A stretch of 64,000 nucleotides of DNA, taken from contig JADZDM010000005.1 of assembly GCA_020851035.1 (NCBI GenBank), positions 527,049 to 591,048 of the forward strand, in the 5' to 3' direction. The translations under genes and the position numbers were made by a program. This document shows positions 8,429 through 17,588 of the stretch, piece after piece; position 1 is the first letter of the stretch; each line of letters starts with the position of its first letter. This DNA comes from Gemmatimonadaceae bacterium. GTDB lineage: Bacteria; Gemmatimonadota; Gemmatimonadetes; Gemmatimonadales; Gemmatimonadaceae. Under the pieces are notes generated by a model, which ran no database searches, was not told the DNA's origin, and saw only the letters and a program-made list of their open reading frames with translations.

Positions 8429-10366
8429 ATGGGAACCAGCATGAACTCCGTCGCGGTCACACGGCCGCAGCGCTCCACCACCGCCCGCCGCTGCACGGCG
8501 TGCGGGGGCCTCGAATGCCTGTGCCGGCCGCGCTTCTTCGCCGGCCAGCTGCTCACCGAGGAAGACCTGAACCGCCTCGACCACTACATCGTGGCGAAGC
8601 ACAAGCTGCACAACCGCTACCTGCACGGCTGGGGCGTGGTGTGTGGCCTGGACGTGCAGTGCGACGGCTGCGACAGCGGCTCGGTGATCGTGCGGCAGGG
8701 CTACGCCCTCTCGCCCTGTGGCGAGGACGTGGTGGTCTGCGCCGACCAGCGCGTGAACGTGTGCGACCTGATCAACGAGTGTCGCACCGTCACGCAGCCC
8801 GACTGCAGCCGCCCCGGGGTGGATGGGGGCTGTGACGAGCCGGTGCAGCAGTGGATCCTCGCCATCTGTTATGCCGAGTCGTCGTCGCGCGGGGTGGCAC
8901 CGCTGCGATCAGCCGGCTGCGGCTGCGGCGGCACGACGTCCGGCGGGTGCGCCTGCGGTGGGGGCGGGAAGTCCGGTGGGTGCGGCTGTGGTGGTGGTGG
9001 TGCGAAGTCCGGCGGCTGTGGCTGCGGCGGTGGCGGCGGCGGGCATTCACACGGCGCGTCGTCGTCCGGCGGCTGTGGCTGTGGCGGCAGCAAGGGCACG
9101 GTCGCCACCACCAGCGCCTCGCGCGGGGCGTCGCTGATGCAGTGCGAGAACACCGTCACCTGTGAGACCTTCTCGTTCCGCGTGTACAAGGCACCGAAGG
9201 CGCGGGACCGGAAGACGTCGCAGGGCGCCATGGTGGATTCGTTCATGGCCTGCCTGCTGGAGCTGCAGGATGCGCTGCCGCCGGTCAAGCCCACCGGCAC
9301 CACGCAGCAGGAGCTGCACGAGTGGTGCTGCGAGATGCATGACGCGCTGGCCGACTGGTATTTCGCCAATTCGGGGTACGGCTGCGAGACGGCCCGCCGA
9401 GTGGCGGCGATCGCCTGCCCGCAGCCGGGTGACCCGGGGTTCAACGACGCCATCGGCCGCGCCGCGCAGGAGTTCGCGCTGGCCATCCTCGACATCATCA
9501 TGGCCTGCCTTTGCAAGGCGATGATGCCGCAGTGCCCGGTGGCACCCGCCGATGGCTGCGTGCCGCTGGCGATGGTCACGGTGCGCACCGACGACGGCTG
9601 CAGCGTGCAGTCGATCTGCAACTGGACCACCGAGCGCCAGTACGTCCTGACCTTCCCGACCATGGACTACTGGCTGTCGGTGCTGCCGTTCGGCCGCCTG
9701 CTGCGCGAGGCGATCGAACGGCTGTGCTGCCGGCCGATGCTGCGCCCGAAGCGCGATTTCGTGCCGGATTCCGATGCCCAGCCGGCCCCGGTGGCGGGCA
9801 TCGGCGGTGTTGGTGCGATCGGCGTCGGCGCCATCGGCAGTGCGACAGCCGATGCGGCGGGCAACACCACGGGCGGTGCGTGGCGGACAGCCGCCGCGAG
9901 CGTCCGGGGCGACGACTACACCGCCAATGCACCGGCCGACAACTTCCGCGCCTCGGCCGCCACCACCGCCGCCAGCCGCGATTTCATGTCACTGGCGTTC
10001 CAGGCCCTGCTCACGCGCGAAAAGTCCGATTCCGCCGAGACGCTGGTGCGTGGGTTGATGGGGGATCGCGACGAGAAGGGTGAGCCGGTGTGGTCGAAGA
10101 CCGAAAGCGACAACGCCCTCCATCGGTTCGTGCTCGACCAGATGGCGAAGCCGATGTTCCGCACCCTCGTCGGCGAGCAGGGACTGTCGGCCATCGGCGG
10201 ACTGGCCGGAGGCCTGCTCGGTGACGTTGCGGCCGGCGTCATGCGCGGGCCGCGCAGCAGTGCGCCGGCGGACGACGTGCTGGAATCGCTGCAGCGCACG
10301 GTCGCGCGCCAGCAGGAGCAGATCGATGAACTGCTGCGGCAGCGCCCGCGCGGCAGGAACAAGTAG
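8429..10366 (+). CDS. eCIS fibre-like protein with shared anchor motif and Gly/Cys-rich region
   Basis: A 645-residue paralogue-like neighbour. Two starts are possible, ATG 8429 or ATG 8441. Residues 30-115 repeat the anchor motif of the upstream gene ([47 protein letters not shown]). Residues 163-225 are an extreme Gly/Cys stretch with repeated SGGCGCGG units and a GGHSHG, which could form disulphide cross-links or bind metal. The following 180 residues are mostly helical with spaced Cys ([18 protein letters not shown]). The C-terminus is Ala/Gly-rich and ends in a helix ([19 protein letters not shown]). No enzymatic motif is visible. It probably attaches to the same baseplate site class as its neighbours. 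Confidence 0.7.
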   Translation: MGTSMNSVAVTRPQRSTTARRCTACGGLECLCRPRFFAGQLLTEEDLNRLDHYIVAKHKLHNRYLHGWGVVCGLDVQCDGCDSGSVIVRQGYALSPCGEDVVVCADQRVNVCDLINECRTVTQPDCSRPGVDGGCDEPVQQWILAICYAESSSRGVAPLRSAGCGCGGTTSGGCACGGGGKSGGCGCGGGGAKSGGCGCGGGGGGHSHGASSSGGCGCGGSKGTVATTSASRGASLMQCENTVTCETFSFRVYKAPKARDRKTSQGAMVDSFMACLLELQDALPPVKPTGTTQQELHEWCCEMHDALADWYFANSGYGCETARRVAAIACPQPGDPGFNDAIGRAAQEFALAILDIIMACLCKAMMPQCPVAPADGCVPLAMVTVRTDDGCSVQSICNWTTERQYVLTFPTMDYWLSVLPFGRLLREAIERLCCRPMLRPKRDFVPDSDAQPAPVAGIGGVGAIGVGAIGSATADAAGNTTGGAWRTAAASVRGDDYTANAPADNFRASAATTAASRDFMSLAFQALLTREKSDSAETLVRGLMGDRDEKGEPVWSKTESDNALHRFVLDQMAKPMFRTLVGEQGLSAIGGLAGGLLGDVAAGVMRGPRSSAPADDVLESLQRTVARQQEQIDELLRQRPRGRNK

Positions 10367-10378
10367 CCGGGACCCGCC

Positions 10379-13057
10379 ATGACGACACCGATGCAGACCG
10401 ACCGGCCGCGCTTCTACGAGCAGCAGTACCTCGACGCCGCCGACCTCAGCGCGCTGGTGGACTACCAGCGCATCGCCCGCGCGCGCCACGACCTGGGGGC
10501 ACACTCCTGGGGCATCGCCTCGGGCCTGCAGCTCATCGAGAAGCCGGTGAAGAGTGGCGTGGACGTATACCTCCAGCCCGGGTACGCGTGGGACGGGCTC
10601 GGGCGCCCGCTCGTCGTGCTCTCGCCGTACCGGATTCCCTCGGAGCTCTTCGCGAGCATCCCGTTCACCGCCGGTGTGGACGACGGCGTGCCACCGGGAC
10701 GGCTGGTGGAGGTCTGGCTGCAGTTCACCGCCACGCCGCGCGGCGGGCCGGCCGACGGCTTCGAGGCCTGCACCGCGGACGACCAGTCCTCACGGCTCTT
10801 CGAGTCGTTCCGCATCGTGGTCGGCGAACGCCCCGCGCACTCCGACCGCCACGTGCCGGTCACCGTCGGCCCCTACACGGTGGACGCCGCGCAGGTGCCG
10901 CAGCGCATCGGCGCGGTCACCGACCCGTTGCTGGTGGACGAGTCGATTGCGTACCAGACCTTCCCCGGCACCTGGGACGCGGCGCAGTGGCTGGTGCCGC
11001 TCGGCGTGGTGCGGTGGGCGCCGCCGGCGATCCCCACCGACGCCGGCAGCTTCAAGGCGCGTGCGGCGGCGGATCTCGCCGTCAGCGACCAGAAGCGGCG
11101 GTACGCGGGTGTGGTGGCCGAGACGGTGGATGCGGCACGCGGATTCGTGCGGATCAGGCCGCGGGATGCGGCGGCCTACGCGCCGACCGTCTGGAACACC
11201 GCCACCGACAAGGACCTGCTCTGGGTGGAAGGCAACGCGCGTGTGCAGGGTGATGCCAAGCTGCTCGGCGGACGGCTGATGCTGCGCGACGAGTCGAACG
11301 GCGACAGCGGCGGTCCGCTCGCCATCCGCCGTCGCCCGGTGCCGGGGCTCGGCCCGCTCGTCACCGACATCTTCGCGCAGATCGGCAACGCCGATGCGGG
11401 GACGAACCGGTTCGTGGTCGGTCCGGTGACTGGCGCGGCCACGCCGGCGGACTTCAAGGAGCGGTTCGTGGTCACGGCGGCGGGTCGCGTTGGCATCGGT
11501 GCGCCGATGCCCACCACGGCACCGCTGGTGATCCGCGCACAGGGTGGCAGCGAGGACCTGCTCGCCTTCGAGACGCCCCTCGGTGTGCCGACCTGGAAGC
11601 TGAACACGCTCCCAGGTGGCAAGCCGGGACTCAACTTCAGCGAGGGGGGGGCCGATGGCCGGCTGTTCCTGCAGCCCGGCGGTAATGTCGGCATCGGCAC
11701 CACTGACCCGAAGCACCGGCTGCAGGTGCATGGCGAGGACAATGCGCTGGTGGTGGTGAGTGATGCCGCCGCCGGCGTGGCCGCGAACATCGGCATCGAG
11801 CTGCGCACGAAGTCGGCGTCGGGGGTGAGCTACATCGACTTCACCAAGGGCAGCACCGACCTCGCCAACGCCGGCACGCCGGACTTCAGCGGCCGGCTGT
11901 CGTTCAACGAGGCGAACACCGGCGCCTTCTCCCTGCGCGGCGGGCGCCTCGGCATCGAGACCACCACGCCGACGAATCGCGTGCACATCGAGGGCAATCT
12001 CGGGCTGCGGGTGAACCGGATCTACACCAGCGGTGGCGCGGGCAACGGACCCTCGGTCTGGAGCAGCCTGTCGTTCAACGCCCACCACGACGAGGCCAAC
12101 GCCGCGTGGGTGTTCCCCGATCCGGCACGACGTGCGGTGACGATCGAGATGGACGACACCGGCGGTGTGCCACGGTTCGACGTCTGGAGCACGACGCTGG
12201 CCAACACCACGGGCTGGGTGCGTCGGGTGCACGTCAACGGCGATTCCGGCGACGTGGTGATGAACGACTTCGGGGGGCGGACCGCGATCGGGCCGACACC
12301 GGCGCTCTGCCGGCTGCACGTCTCCGGTGACACCAACGGTGACGCCGACCAGGTCACCGCGCACGTGGCCGTGATCGACAACCGCAATGGCGGCAACAGT
12401 GCCGACGTGCTGGCCCTGCGCGTCGCCGCCCCGGTCGCCGGGTTCGGGAACAACTTCCTCACCTGCTTCGCCGGCGCCACCGCGGTCGGTTCGATCGAGG
12501 GGGACGGCATCGGCGTCTCATTCAACACCACGTCGGCCGACTACGCCGAGTGGCTGCCACGCGACGAGGACGAGCCGGCGATGCAGCCGGGTGATCTCGT
12601 GGGCGTGTTTGCAGGGCGCCTGCGCCGTGAGACCGTCGGCGCCGACCAGCTGCTCATCATCTCGACATCGCCGGCCCTGCTCGCGAACACGCCAGCGCGC
12701 GACGAGCGCCACCGCTTCGAGCGCGTAGCGATGCTCGGGCAGGTGCCGGTGCGGGTGCGCGGCGCGATCCTCGCCGGCGACGTGATCATCCCCTCCGGCG
12801 ACGAGGACGGCACCGCCATCGGCGTCGCGGCCACCGAGGCCACGCTCGACGACTTCGCGATGTCGGTGGGGACGGCGTGGGGCGCGGCGAAGGGACCGGG
12901 CATCTCGCTCGTGCGCTGCGCCGTCGGGCTGGTCTCGGCGCGCGCCTGGCGGAGCGTCGGGCGTGCGCTGGCGGTGTCACGCGCCACCACCAGCATGCCC
13001 GCCGAGCCGGCTCCCGTGCGGGCGCCATCGCCACGCCGGCGCAAGACCGTGAAATGA
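10379..13057 (+). CDS. eCIS tail fibre with anchor motif, VGIG repeats and peptidase G2-like C-terminus
   Basis: An 892-residue tail-fibre candidate. Residues 8-90 carry the third and most divergent copy of the anchor motif (RFYEQQYLDAADLSALVDY, HSWGIASGLQL, VYLQPGYAWDGLGRPLVV). From about residue 365 to 650 there are four spaced repeats of the tail-fibre type (GRVGIGAPMPTTAPLVI, GNVGIGTTDPKHRLQV, GRLGIETTTPTNRVHI, GRTAIGPTPALCRLHV). Residues 715-865 resemble the C-terminal chaperone/autoprocessing end of phage appendages (SADYAEWLPRDEDEPAM, VAMLGQVPVRVRGAILAGDV). I judge peptidase G2-like as most probable, with no catalytic residues confirmed. The last 25 residues are basic and Pro-rich. Likely the main host-recognition fibre. 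Confidence 0.8.
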   Translation: MTTPMQTDRPRFYEQQYLDAADLSALVDYQRIARARHDLGAHSWGIASGLQLIEKPVKSGVDVYLQPGYAWDGLGRPLVVLSPYRIPSELFASIPFTAGVDDGVPPGRLVEVWLQFTATPRGGPADGFEACTADDQSSRLFESFRIVVGERPAHSDRHVPVTVGPYTVDAAQVPQRIGAVTDPLLVDESIAYQTFPGTWDAAQWLVPLGVVRWAPPAIPTDAGSFKARAAADLAVSDQKRRYAGVVAETVDAARGFVRIRPRDAAAYAPTVWNTATDKDLLWVEGNARVQGDAKLLGGRLMLRDESNGDSGGPLAIRRRPVPGLGPLVTDIFAQIGNADAGTNRFVVGPVTGAATPADFKERFVVTAAGRVGIGAPMPTTAPLVIRAQGGSEDLLAFETPLGVPTWKLNTLPGGKPGLNFSEGGADGRLFLQPGGNVGIGTTDPKHRLQVHGEDNALVVVSDAAAGVAANIGIELRTKSASGVSYIDFTKGSTDLANAGTPDFSGRLSFNEANTGAFSLRGGRLGIETTTPTNRVHIEGNLGLRVNRIYTSGGAGNGPSVWSSLSFNAHHDEANAAWVFPDPARRAVTIEMDDTGGVPRFDVWSTTLANTTGWVRRVHVNGDSGDVVMNDFGGRTAIGPTPALCRLHVSGDTNGDADQVTAHVAVIDNRNGGNSADVLALRVAAPVAGFGNNFLTCFAGATAVGSIEGDGIGVSFNTTSADYAEWLPRDEDEPAMQPGDLVGVFAGRLRRETVGADQLLIISTSPALLANTPARDERHRFERVAMLGQVPVRVRGAILAGDVIIPSGDEDGTAIGVAATEATLDDFAMSVGTAWGAAKGPGISLVRCAVGLVSARAWRSVGRALAVSRATTSMPAEPAPVRAPSPRRRKTVK

Positions 13058-13120
13058 TGCCCCAGCCGCACGCCCCGCGTGCGGTCGCAACCCACACTCG
13101 TGCCCTGAACCGGGAAATCC

Positions 13121-13336
13121 ATGCGCCAGCAGCTCGAAACCCGCCTCAACGACCTGCGCACCGAGCTCGAGGCCGGCCGGAAGTTGCAGCACGACCTCGA
13201 CCTGCGGCAGGAAGAGCTGCGGCAGACGATGCTGCGGATCAGCGGCGCCATCCAGGTGCTCAGCGAGATGCTCGCGGAACAGCAGGCGCCCGCAGCCGGC
13301 GCCACCACCTCCCCGGGCGAGGCGGCGGGTTCGTGA
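13121..13336 (+). CDS. Small coiled-coil protein in eCIS operon
   Basis: A 71-residue protein, almost entirely helical, with a heptad-like pattern (MRQQLETRLNDLRTELEAGR then LQHDLDLRQEELRQTMLRI). The tail from residue 55 is Ala/Gly/Ser-rich and likely disordered. It starts 63 bases after the fibre gene and ends 13 bases before the tape-measure-like gene, inside an uninterrupted same-strand series. It may be an oligomerisation adaptor or assembly chaperone for the fibre upstream, but no family is recognised. Confidence 0.65.
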   Translation: MRQQLETRLNDLRTELEAGRKLQHDLDLRQEELRQTMLRISGAIQVLSEMLAEQQAPAAGATTSPGEAAGS

Positions 13337-13349
13337 GCCACCGCCCCCG

Positions 13350-15356
13350 GTGTCGCGCGTGATCGCACCGGCCCGCCGCCGCAGCACGCTGCGCGCGCCG
13401 CGCATCGCGCAGCGTGTGCTCGTGGCCGCCGACCATCCGGAGCCCGAACGTGTGCGGCGCCGGCTGCACGACGCCTTGCAGGCACACCTGCCGGCCGCAT
13501 TGCAGGCACGGTTCGCCGCCGCGTCGCACCGGGCGGACGACACGGTCTGGCGCATCCGTCGGCTGGAAATCGACCTGGTGGTGAACGCCTCATGGGAGGA
13601 GGCCGACCTGGCCGGCGCATGGGCCACCGAGCTGGCCCGGGCGGTGACGCATGCGATCGAGTCCGGTGCCGACGGCGTGACGGTGATGCGATTCGCGTCG
13701 CCCGCGGCGTACCTGGCCAGCTTCCTCACCGACCTCACCAACGGCACCTGCTGGACGAAGTGGTGGTACGGCGACTTCGACGGCCTGCGCATGCTGAGCC
13801 GGCCGGACGCGATCCGCACTGCGCTGCTGCGCGACGCCGGCACGGGACTGGCCGCGCTGGCCACCCTCGACACCGCCGACCTGGCACTCGTGACGGCGCA
13901 GGTCACGCGCCAGGCCGCCCGGCTGCTGGTCGAGGCACTCGGCGCGACGCTGCCTTCTGCGGATGCGTCCGGCATCGCGGCACTGCTGCTCGAGCGCACA
14001 CGCCACGTTCCGCCGCCCGCGGAGCGCGACGACGAGGAACGCTGGGTGCTGCGCATGCTGGCCGAGGTGGCGCGCCTGCCGATGGCGGAGCGCAGCCGCG
14101 ACGTGGTGCCGCTGGCGCGTGCCGTGGCGCGCCTCGCCACGCTCACCGCCGAGGGCGTCGGCCGGCTGCCGGTGATCGCACATGCGCTGCGCCTGGGCGA
14201 GGCTGCGGCGCTGCACGCGGTGGCGGGCAGCGGCGACGGTGGCCGGCTGGCTCCCCTCGTCGCCCTGCCGGTCGAGGTGCGCGCCGTGCTGGTGTCGCGG
14301 TTCACGACCCCTGGCTCGGACGCCAACGTCGCACAGCACCACGCGGAGCCGGAGCATGAATGGATGCCGGTGGCCGCACCGCTGCTGCTGGCTGACATGG
14401 CGCGTGCAATGCCGTTCGAGGAGGTCGCGGACGGGGTGCCCGGCATCGGCGGCGGTGACGACCCGCCCGTGCGCCGCGCCACTGCCGCCGCGCTGCTGCG
14501 CCTGTGCGTCTTCGCGACGGCCTGCGGTGGTTGCCACGCGATCCGCGTGCTCGGGGATCCGGTGGCGCGCCGGCTGGCCGGCGTCGGCGTGGATGTGCCT
14601 CACTCGGCGCTGCTGGGCTGGATCGCCGGGCGGTCCGCAGGCGACGCGACGCGACTGGAGCGCGCCACAGCGCGATGGCACCAGGCACGCGGTGCGATCG
14701 GCTCGGCGAGCTGGATGCTGGTGCAGGCGGCGCCTGGCGATGGTGCACCGGTGACCGTGCTGCTCGATGCGGCGCGTGGGCACTGGCTTGCCGTGCGCGA
14801 GGGCGACGGGCCGGACGCCGCGGACGGACTGCACGACTGGATCGACGGGACGGTTGTGGCGCCGGCACCGGCCGCTGTGTTCTGCGCCGATCGCGCGCAG
14901 CGTGACGCGCTGCACCTGCGTCACCCTGGACGTGGGTGCGTGATGCTGCCCGGCGTGTCTGGTGCGCCGCCACTCGACGCTGCCGATACCTCCGACGTGG
15001 CGCAGGCGCTGCTGCGGCTGGACCGGCTGGGCGATGAGCTCGACTGGATCGCGCTGCCGTCGGTGCTGCAGGTGCCTGCCACGATGGCGCGTGCGTTGCA
15101 GGTGGTGGCGCAGGGCATGCTGCGCTCGCTGGCCTGGCGGCTGCCCGGATTCTCACGGGCCACGCTGCCGCACCTGTGGGCCAACTTCCTGTCGGTGGAC
15201 GCGCAGGTGCTGGTGGAGGAACAGCGCGTGGTGGCCACGCTCTCGCGGCCGCCGCTGGCGATGATCGTGTCGATGACGGGGCTCTTCCACGCGCGCTACT
15301 CGCTGCCCTGGATGTCACCGCCGCTGGTGATGCTCTTTCCGGCGGAGGGGGCATGA
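13350..15356 (+). CDS. CIS tape measure-like protein (CIS_TMP type)
   Basis: A 668-residue protein starting at GTG 13350. The N-terminal region (RLHDALQAHLPAALQARF, then VWRIRRLEIDLVVNASWEEA and FLTDLTNGTCWTKWWYGDF) resembles the CIS_TMP family annotated as contractile injection system tape measure protein: a helical segment followed by a short Leu-Glu-Ile-Asp strand and an aromatic stretch. The middle is helical and Ala/Leu/Arg-rich, and the C-terminus (HLWANFLSVDAQVLVEEQRV) is a second conserved-looking block. Its position just before the AAA+ ATPase matches eCIS order. The length would set a short particle if it really measures the tube. The assignment rests on local motifs, not on a full alignment. 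Its stop overlaps the ATPase start. Confidence 0.62.
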   Translation: MSRVIAPARRRSTLRAPRIAQRVLVAADHPEPERVRRRLHDALQAHLPAALQARFAAASHRADDTVWRIRRLEIDLVVNASWEEADLAGAWATELARAVTHAIESGADGVTVMRFASPAAYLASFLTDLTNGTCWTKWWYGDFDGLRMLSRPDAIRTALLRDAGTGLAALATLDTADLALVTAQVTRQAARLLVEALGATLPSADASGIAALLLERTRHVPPPAERDDEERWVLRMLAEVARLPMAERSRDVVPLARAVARLATLTAEGVGRLPVIAHALRLGEAAALHAVAGSGDGGRLAPLVALPVEVRAVLVSRFTTPGSDANVAQHHAEPEHEWMPVAAPLLLADMARAMPFEEVADGVPGIGGGDDPPVRRATAAALLRLCVFATACGGCHAIRVLGDPVARRLAGVGVDVPHSALLGWIAGRSAGDATRLERATARWHQARGAIGSASWMLVQAAPGDGAPVTVLLDAARGHWLAVREGDGPDAADGLHDWIDGTVVAPAPAAVFCADRAQRDALHLRHPGRGCVMLPGVSGAPPLDAADTSDVAQALLRLDRLGDELDWIALPSVLQVPATMARALQVVAQGMLRSLAWRLPGFSRATLPHLWANFLSVDAQVLVEEQRVVATLSRPPLAMIVSMTGLFHARYSLPWMSPPLVMLFPAEGA

Positions 15357-17566
15357 CCGCGCGCCTGTACGACCTGCCGTGGGCCGCCATCGACGCCTGC
15401 GCGACGCCGCAGGCGACGGCGTTCGACGCACTGGATCGCCGGCTCGCCGCCGCCGCGCAGCGCGTGCGCGCGCGTGACCAGTGCACGCTGGACGAGCTGC
15501 GCGGCATCTCGGTGGGGCATGCGCGGGTGGAGTCGCTGCTCGCGGACGGTCGCCGCGCCCACGCCCGTGGTGCGCTGGCTGGCCCGGACGAGGCGCCGCT
15601 CGCCGATGACCTGCTGCTGCACCCGGCGTGGCGTGCCCTGGCTCGCTGGTGCGCACCAGGCGTCGTGGAACGTGAACTCGTCCTGCTGGCGCTGGCCCGC
15701 GAGCTGTTCAGCCACTACGAGCCCGTCTTCGGCTACCTGAACGACGACCTCACCCGCCGCTGGCCCACGCGCGCGCTGGCGCTGCAGCTGCTGGCGCGCA
15801 GCGAGGCGGAGGCCTCCACGCTCACCGACGCGATGGGACCGGCGTCACCGCTGGTGCAGGCGGGCGTGTTGCGCCTGCTGGACGTGACACCATCGCAGTC
15901 GGCATCCTCGGTGGGCGTAGGCGTCACGCCGCTGGCGGTGGCGCTGCTGGGCGACGCGCGCGCGCCGTGGCAGCACCTTCCCGCGGCGGTCCGCGTCGAG
16001 GTGGCGCCGGCAGGGGATGGCGGGGACGGGTCATGCCTGTACCGGCTGGACGCGATGCTGGCCGACGGACACGGCGACGGCACGCCGCTGGTGGTGCTGG
16101 AAGGGCGCCGCGGATCCGGCCGCACGATGCTCACCCGCGCACTCGCCGCGTCGCGCGGTTGCCCGCTGCTGCACCTGGACCTCGCCGCGCTGCAGTCGCG
16201 CGACGCGGTGGGGCAGCTCGCGATGCCCGAGCTGCATTCGGCGATCCGTGATGCGGTGCTGTTCCAGCGCCTGCACGATGCGGTGATCCTCGTGGATGGC
16301 ATCGATGCCTGGTGTGACGGCGACCCGCAGCCGGCGGGGCGCATGGCACTTCCCGAGGCGCTCACCGATGCGGCGGGGCCGGTGCTGCTGCGCGTGGCGG
16401 CCACCACCCGGTGGCACACGCTGCTGCAGCGTCACCGGGTCGCCCGCCTGGCGATGCCCGCGCTCACCGTGGCCGCACGCGCCGCGGTGTGGCGGCGTGC
16501 CCTCGCCTCGAGTTCCCTGTCCACGCCGGACGATCACGCGGTGGCGGCGGTGCTCGCGGACCGCTTCGACATCACGCCGGGCGAGGTGCGGCGCGTGGTG
16601 ACGCAGGTGACCGACGAGCAGCACGCCCACGTCGGCGACGACCTGGCGGCCGACGCTGCGCCGACCGCGCGCCTCGTCGCCGCGCTCTCGCTCGCCACGC
16701 GCACGCGCTCCCGCGACGGACTCGGCGCCCTCGCCGTGCTGGCCCCCACACCGCACTCCTGGGACGACCTCGTGTTGCCGGCGAACACCATGCGCCGCCT
16801 GCAGGAGTTCACCGCCGCCGTGCGCGACCGCACCATCGTGCTGGACGCGTGGCAGTTCGGGCGCCGCGCCGCCGGCTCGCGGGGCGCGACCGCGCTCTTC
16901 GCCGGCGCCTCGGGCACCGGCAAGACGATGGCCTGCAGCGTCATCGCGCGCGAGCTGGGACTCGACCTCTACGTCATCGACCTCTCGGCCGTGGTGAGCA
17001 AGTACATCGGCGAGACGGAGAAGAACCTCGACCGCATCTTCCGCGCGGCGCGCGATGCCGGCGCCGTGCTCTTCTTCGACGAGGCCGATGCGCTGTTCGG
17101 CAAGCGGTCGGAGGTGAAGGACGCGCACGACCGGTACGCGAACATCGAGGTGGCGTACCTGCTGCAGCAGCTCGATGCGCATGACGGCATCGTGGTGCTG
17201 GCCACCAACCTCGCGCGCAACCTGGATGCCGCGTTCTCGCGCCGCATGCGCTACGTGGTGGAGTTTCCGTTGCCCGCCGAGGCGGACCGCCTGCGGCTCT
17301 GGCGCGGCGTGCTCCCGCCGCCGGCGCCGCTGGCGGACGACGTGGACCTGCCGTTCCTGGCCGGCGCGTTCAGCATCGCCGGCGGCGACATCCGGAACGT
17401 GGCACTCGACGCAGCGTACCTGGCGGCTTCGGAGGGCCTGGGCCGTGAGCCGATCGCGATGCGGCACTTCGTGGTGGCGATGGCGCGGCAGTGCGTGAAG
17501 CAGGGGCTCACGCCCTCCGTGGCGCAGTTCCGGCAGTACGCCGGCCTGCTGCCGCGCAACGCCTGA
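15353..17566 (+). CDS. AAA+ ATPase of eCIS (Afp15-like), tandem AAA domains
   Basis: A 737-residue ATPase starting at the ATG that overlaps the previous stop (ATGA). The C-terminal AAA module is complete: Walker A GASGTGKT at 518-525, Walker B AVLFFDEADALFG with D576-E577, and sensor/arginine-finger region VVLATNLARNLDAAFSRRMR. The central AAA-like module has EGRRGSGRT at 250-258, where the Walker lysine is replaced by Arg257, so it probably does not hydrolyse ATP. Residues 1-200 are helical and unassigned. Afp15-type ATPases are conserved in eCIS clusters and are thought to act in particle assembly or cargo loading. The gene closes the structural part of the operon. Confidence 0.9.
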   Translation: MTARLYDLPWAAIDACATPQATAFDALDRRLAAAAQRVRARDQCTLDELRGISVGHARVESLLADGRRAHARGALAGPDEAPLADDLLLHPAWRALARWCAPGVVERELVLLALARELFSHYEPVFGYLNDDLTRRWPTRALALQLLARSEAEASTLTDAMGPASPLVQAGVLRLLDVTPSQSASSVGVGVTPLAVALLGDARAPWQHLPAAVRVEVAPAGDGGDGSCLYRLDAMLADGHGDGTPLVVLEGRRGSGRTMLTRALAASRGCPLLHLDLAALQSRDAVGQLAMPELHSAIRDAVLFQRLHDAVILVDGIDAWCDGDPQPAGRMALPEALTDAAGPVLLRVAATTRWHTLLQRHRVARLAMPALTVAARAAVWRRALASSSLSTPDDHAVAAVLADRFDITPGEVRRVVTQVTDEQHAHVGDDLAADAAPTARLVAALSLATRTRSRDGLGALAVLAPTPHSWDDLVLPANTMRRLQEFTAAVRDRTIVLDAWQFGRRAAGSRGATALFAGASGTGKTMACSVIARELGLDLYVIDLSAVVSKYIGETEKNLDRIFRAARDAGAVLFFDEADALFGKRSEVKDAHDRYANIEVAYLLQQLDAHDGIVVLATNLARNLDAAFSRRMRYVVEFPLPAEADRLRLWRGVLPPPAPLADDVDLPFLAGAFSIAGGDIRNVALDAAYLAASEGLGREPIAMRHFVVAMARQCVKQGLTPSVAQFRQYAGLLPRNA

Positions 17567-17588
17567 GCGCACGCGGGCTTCACGTGTC

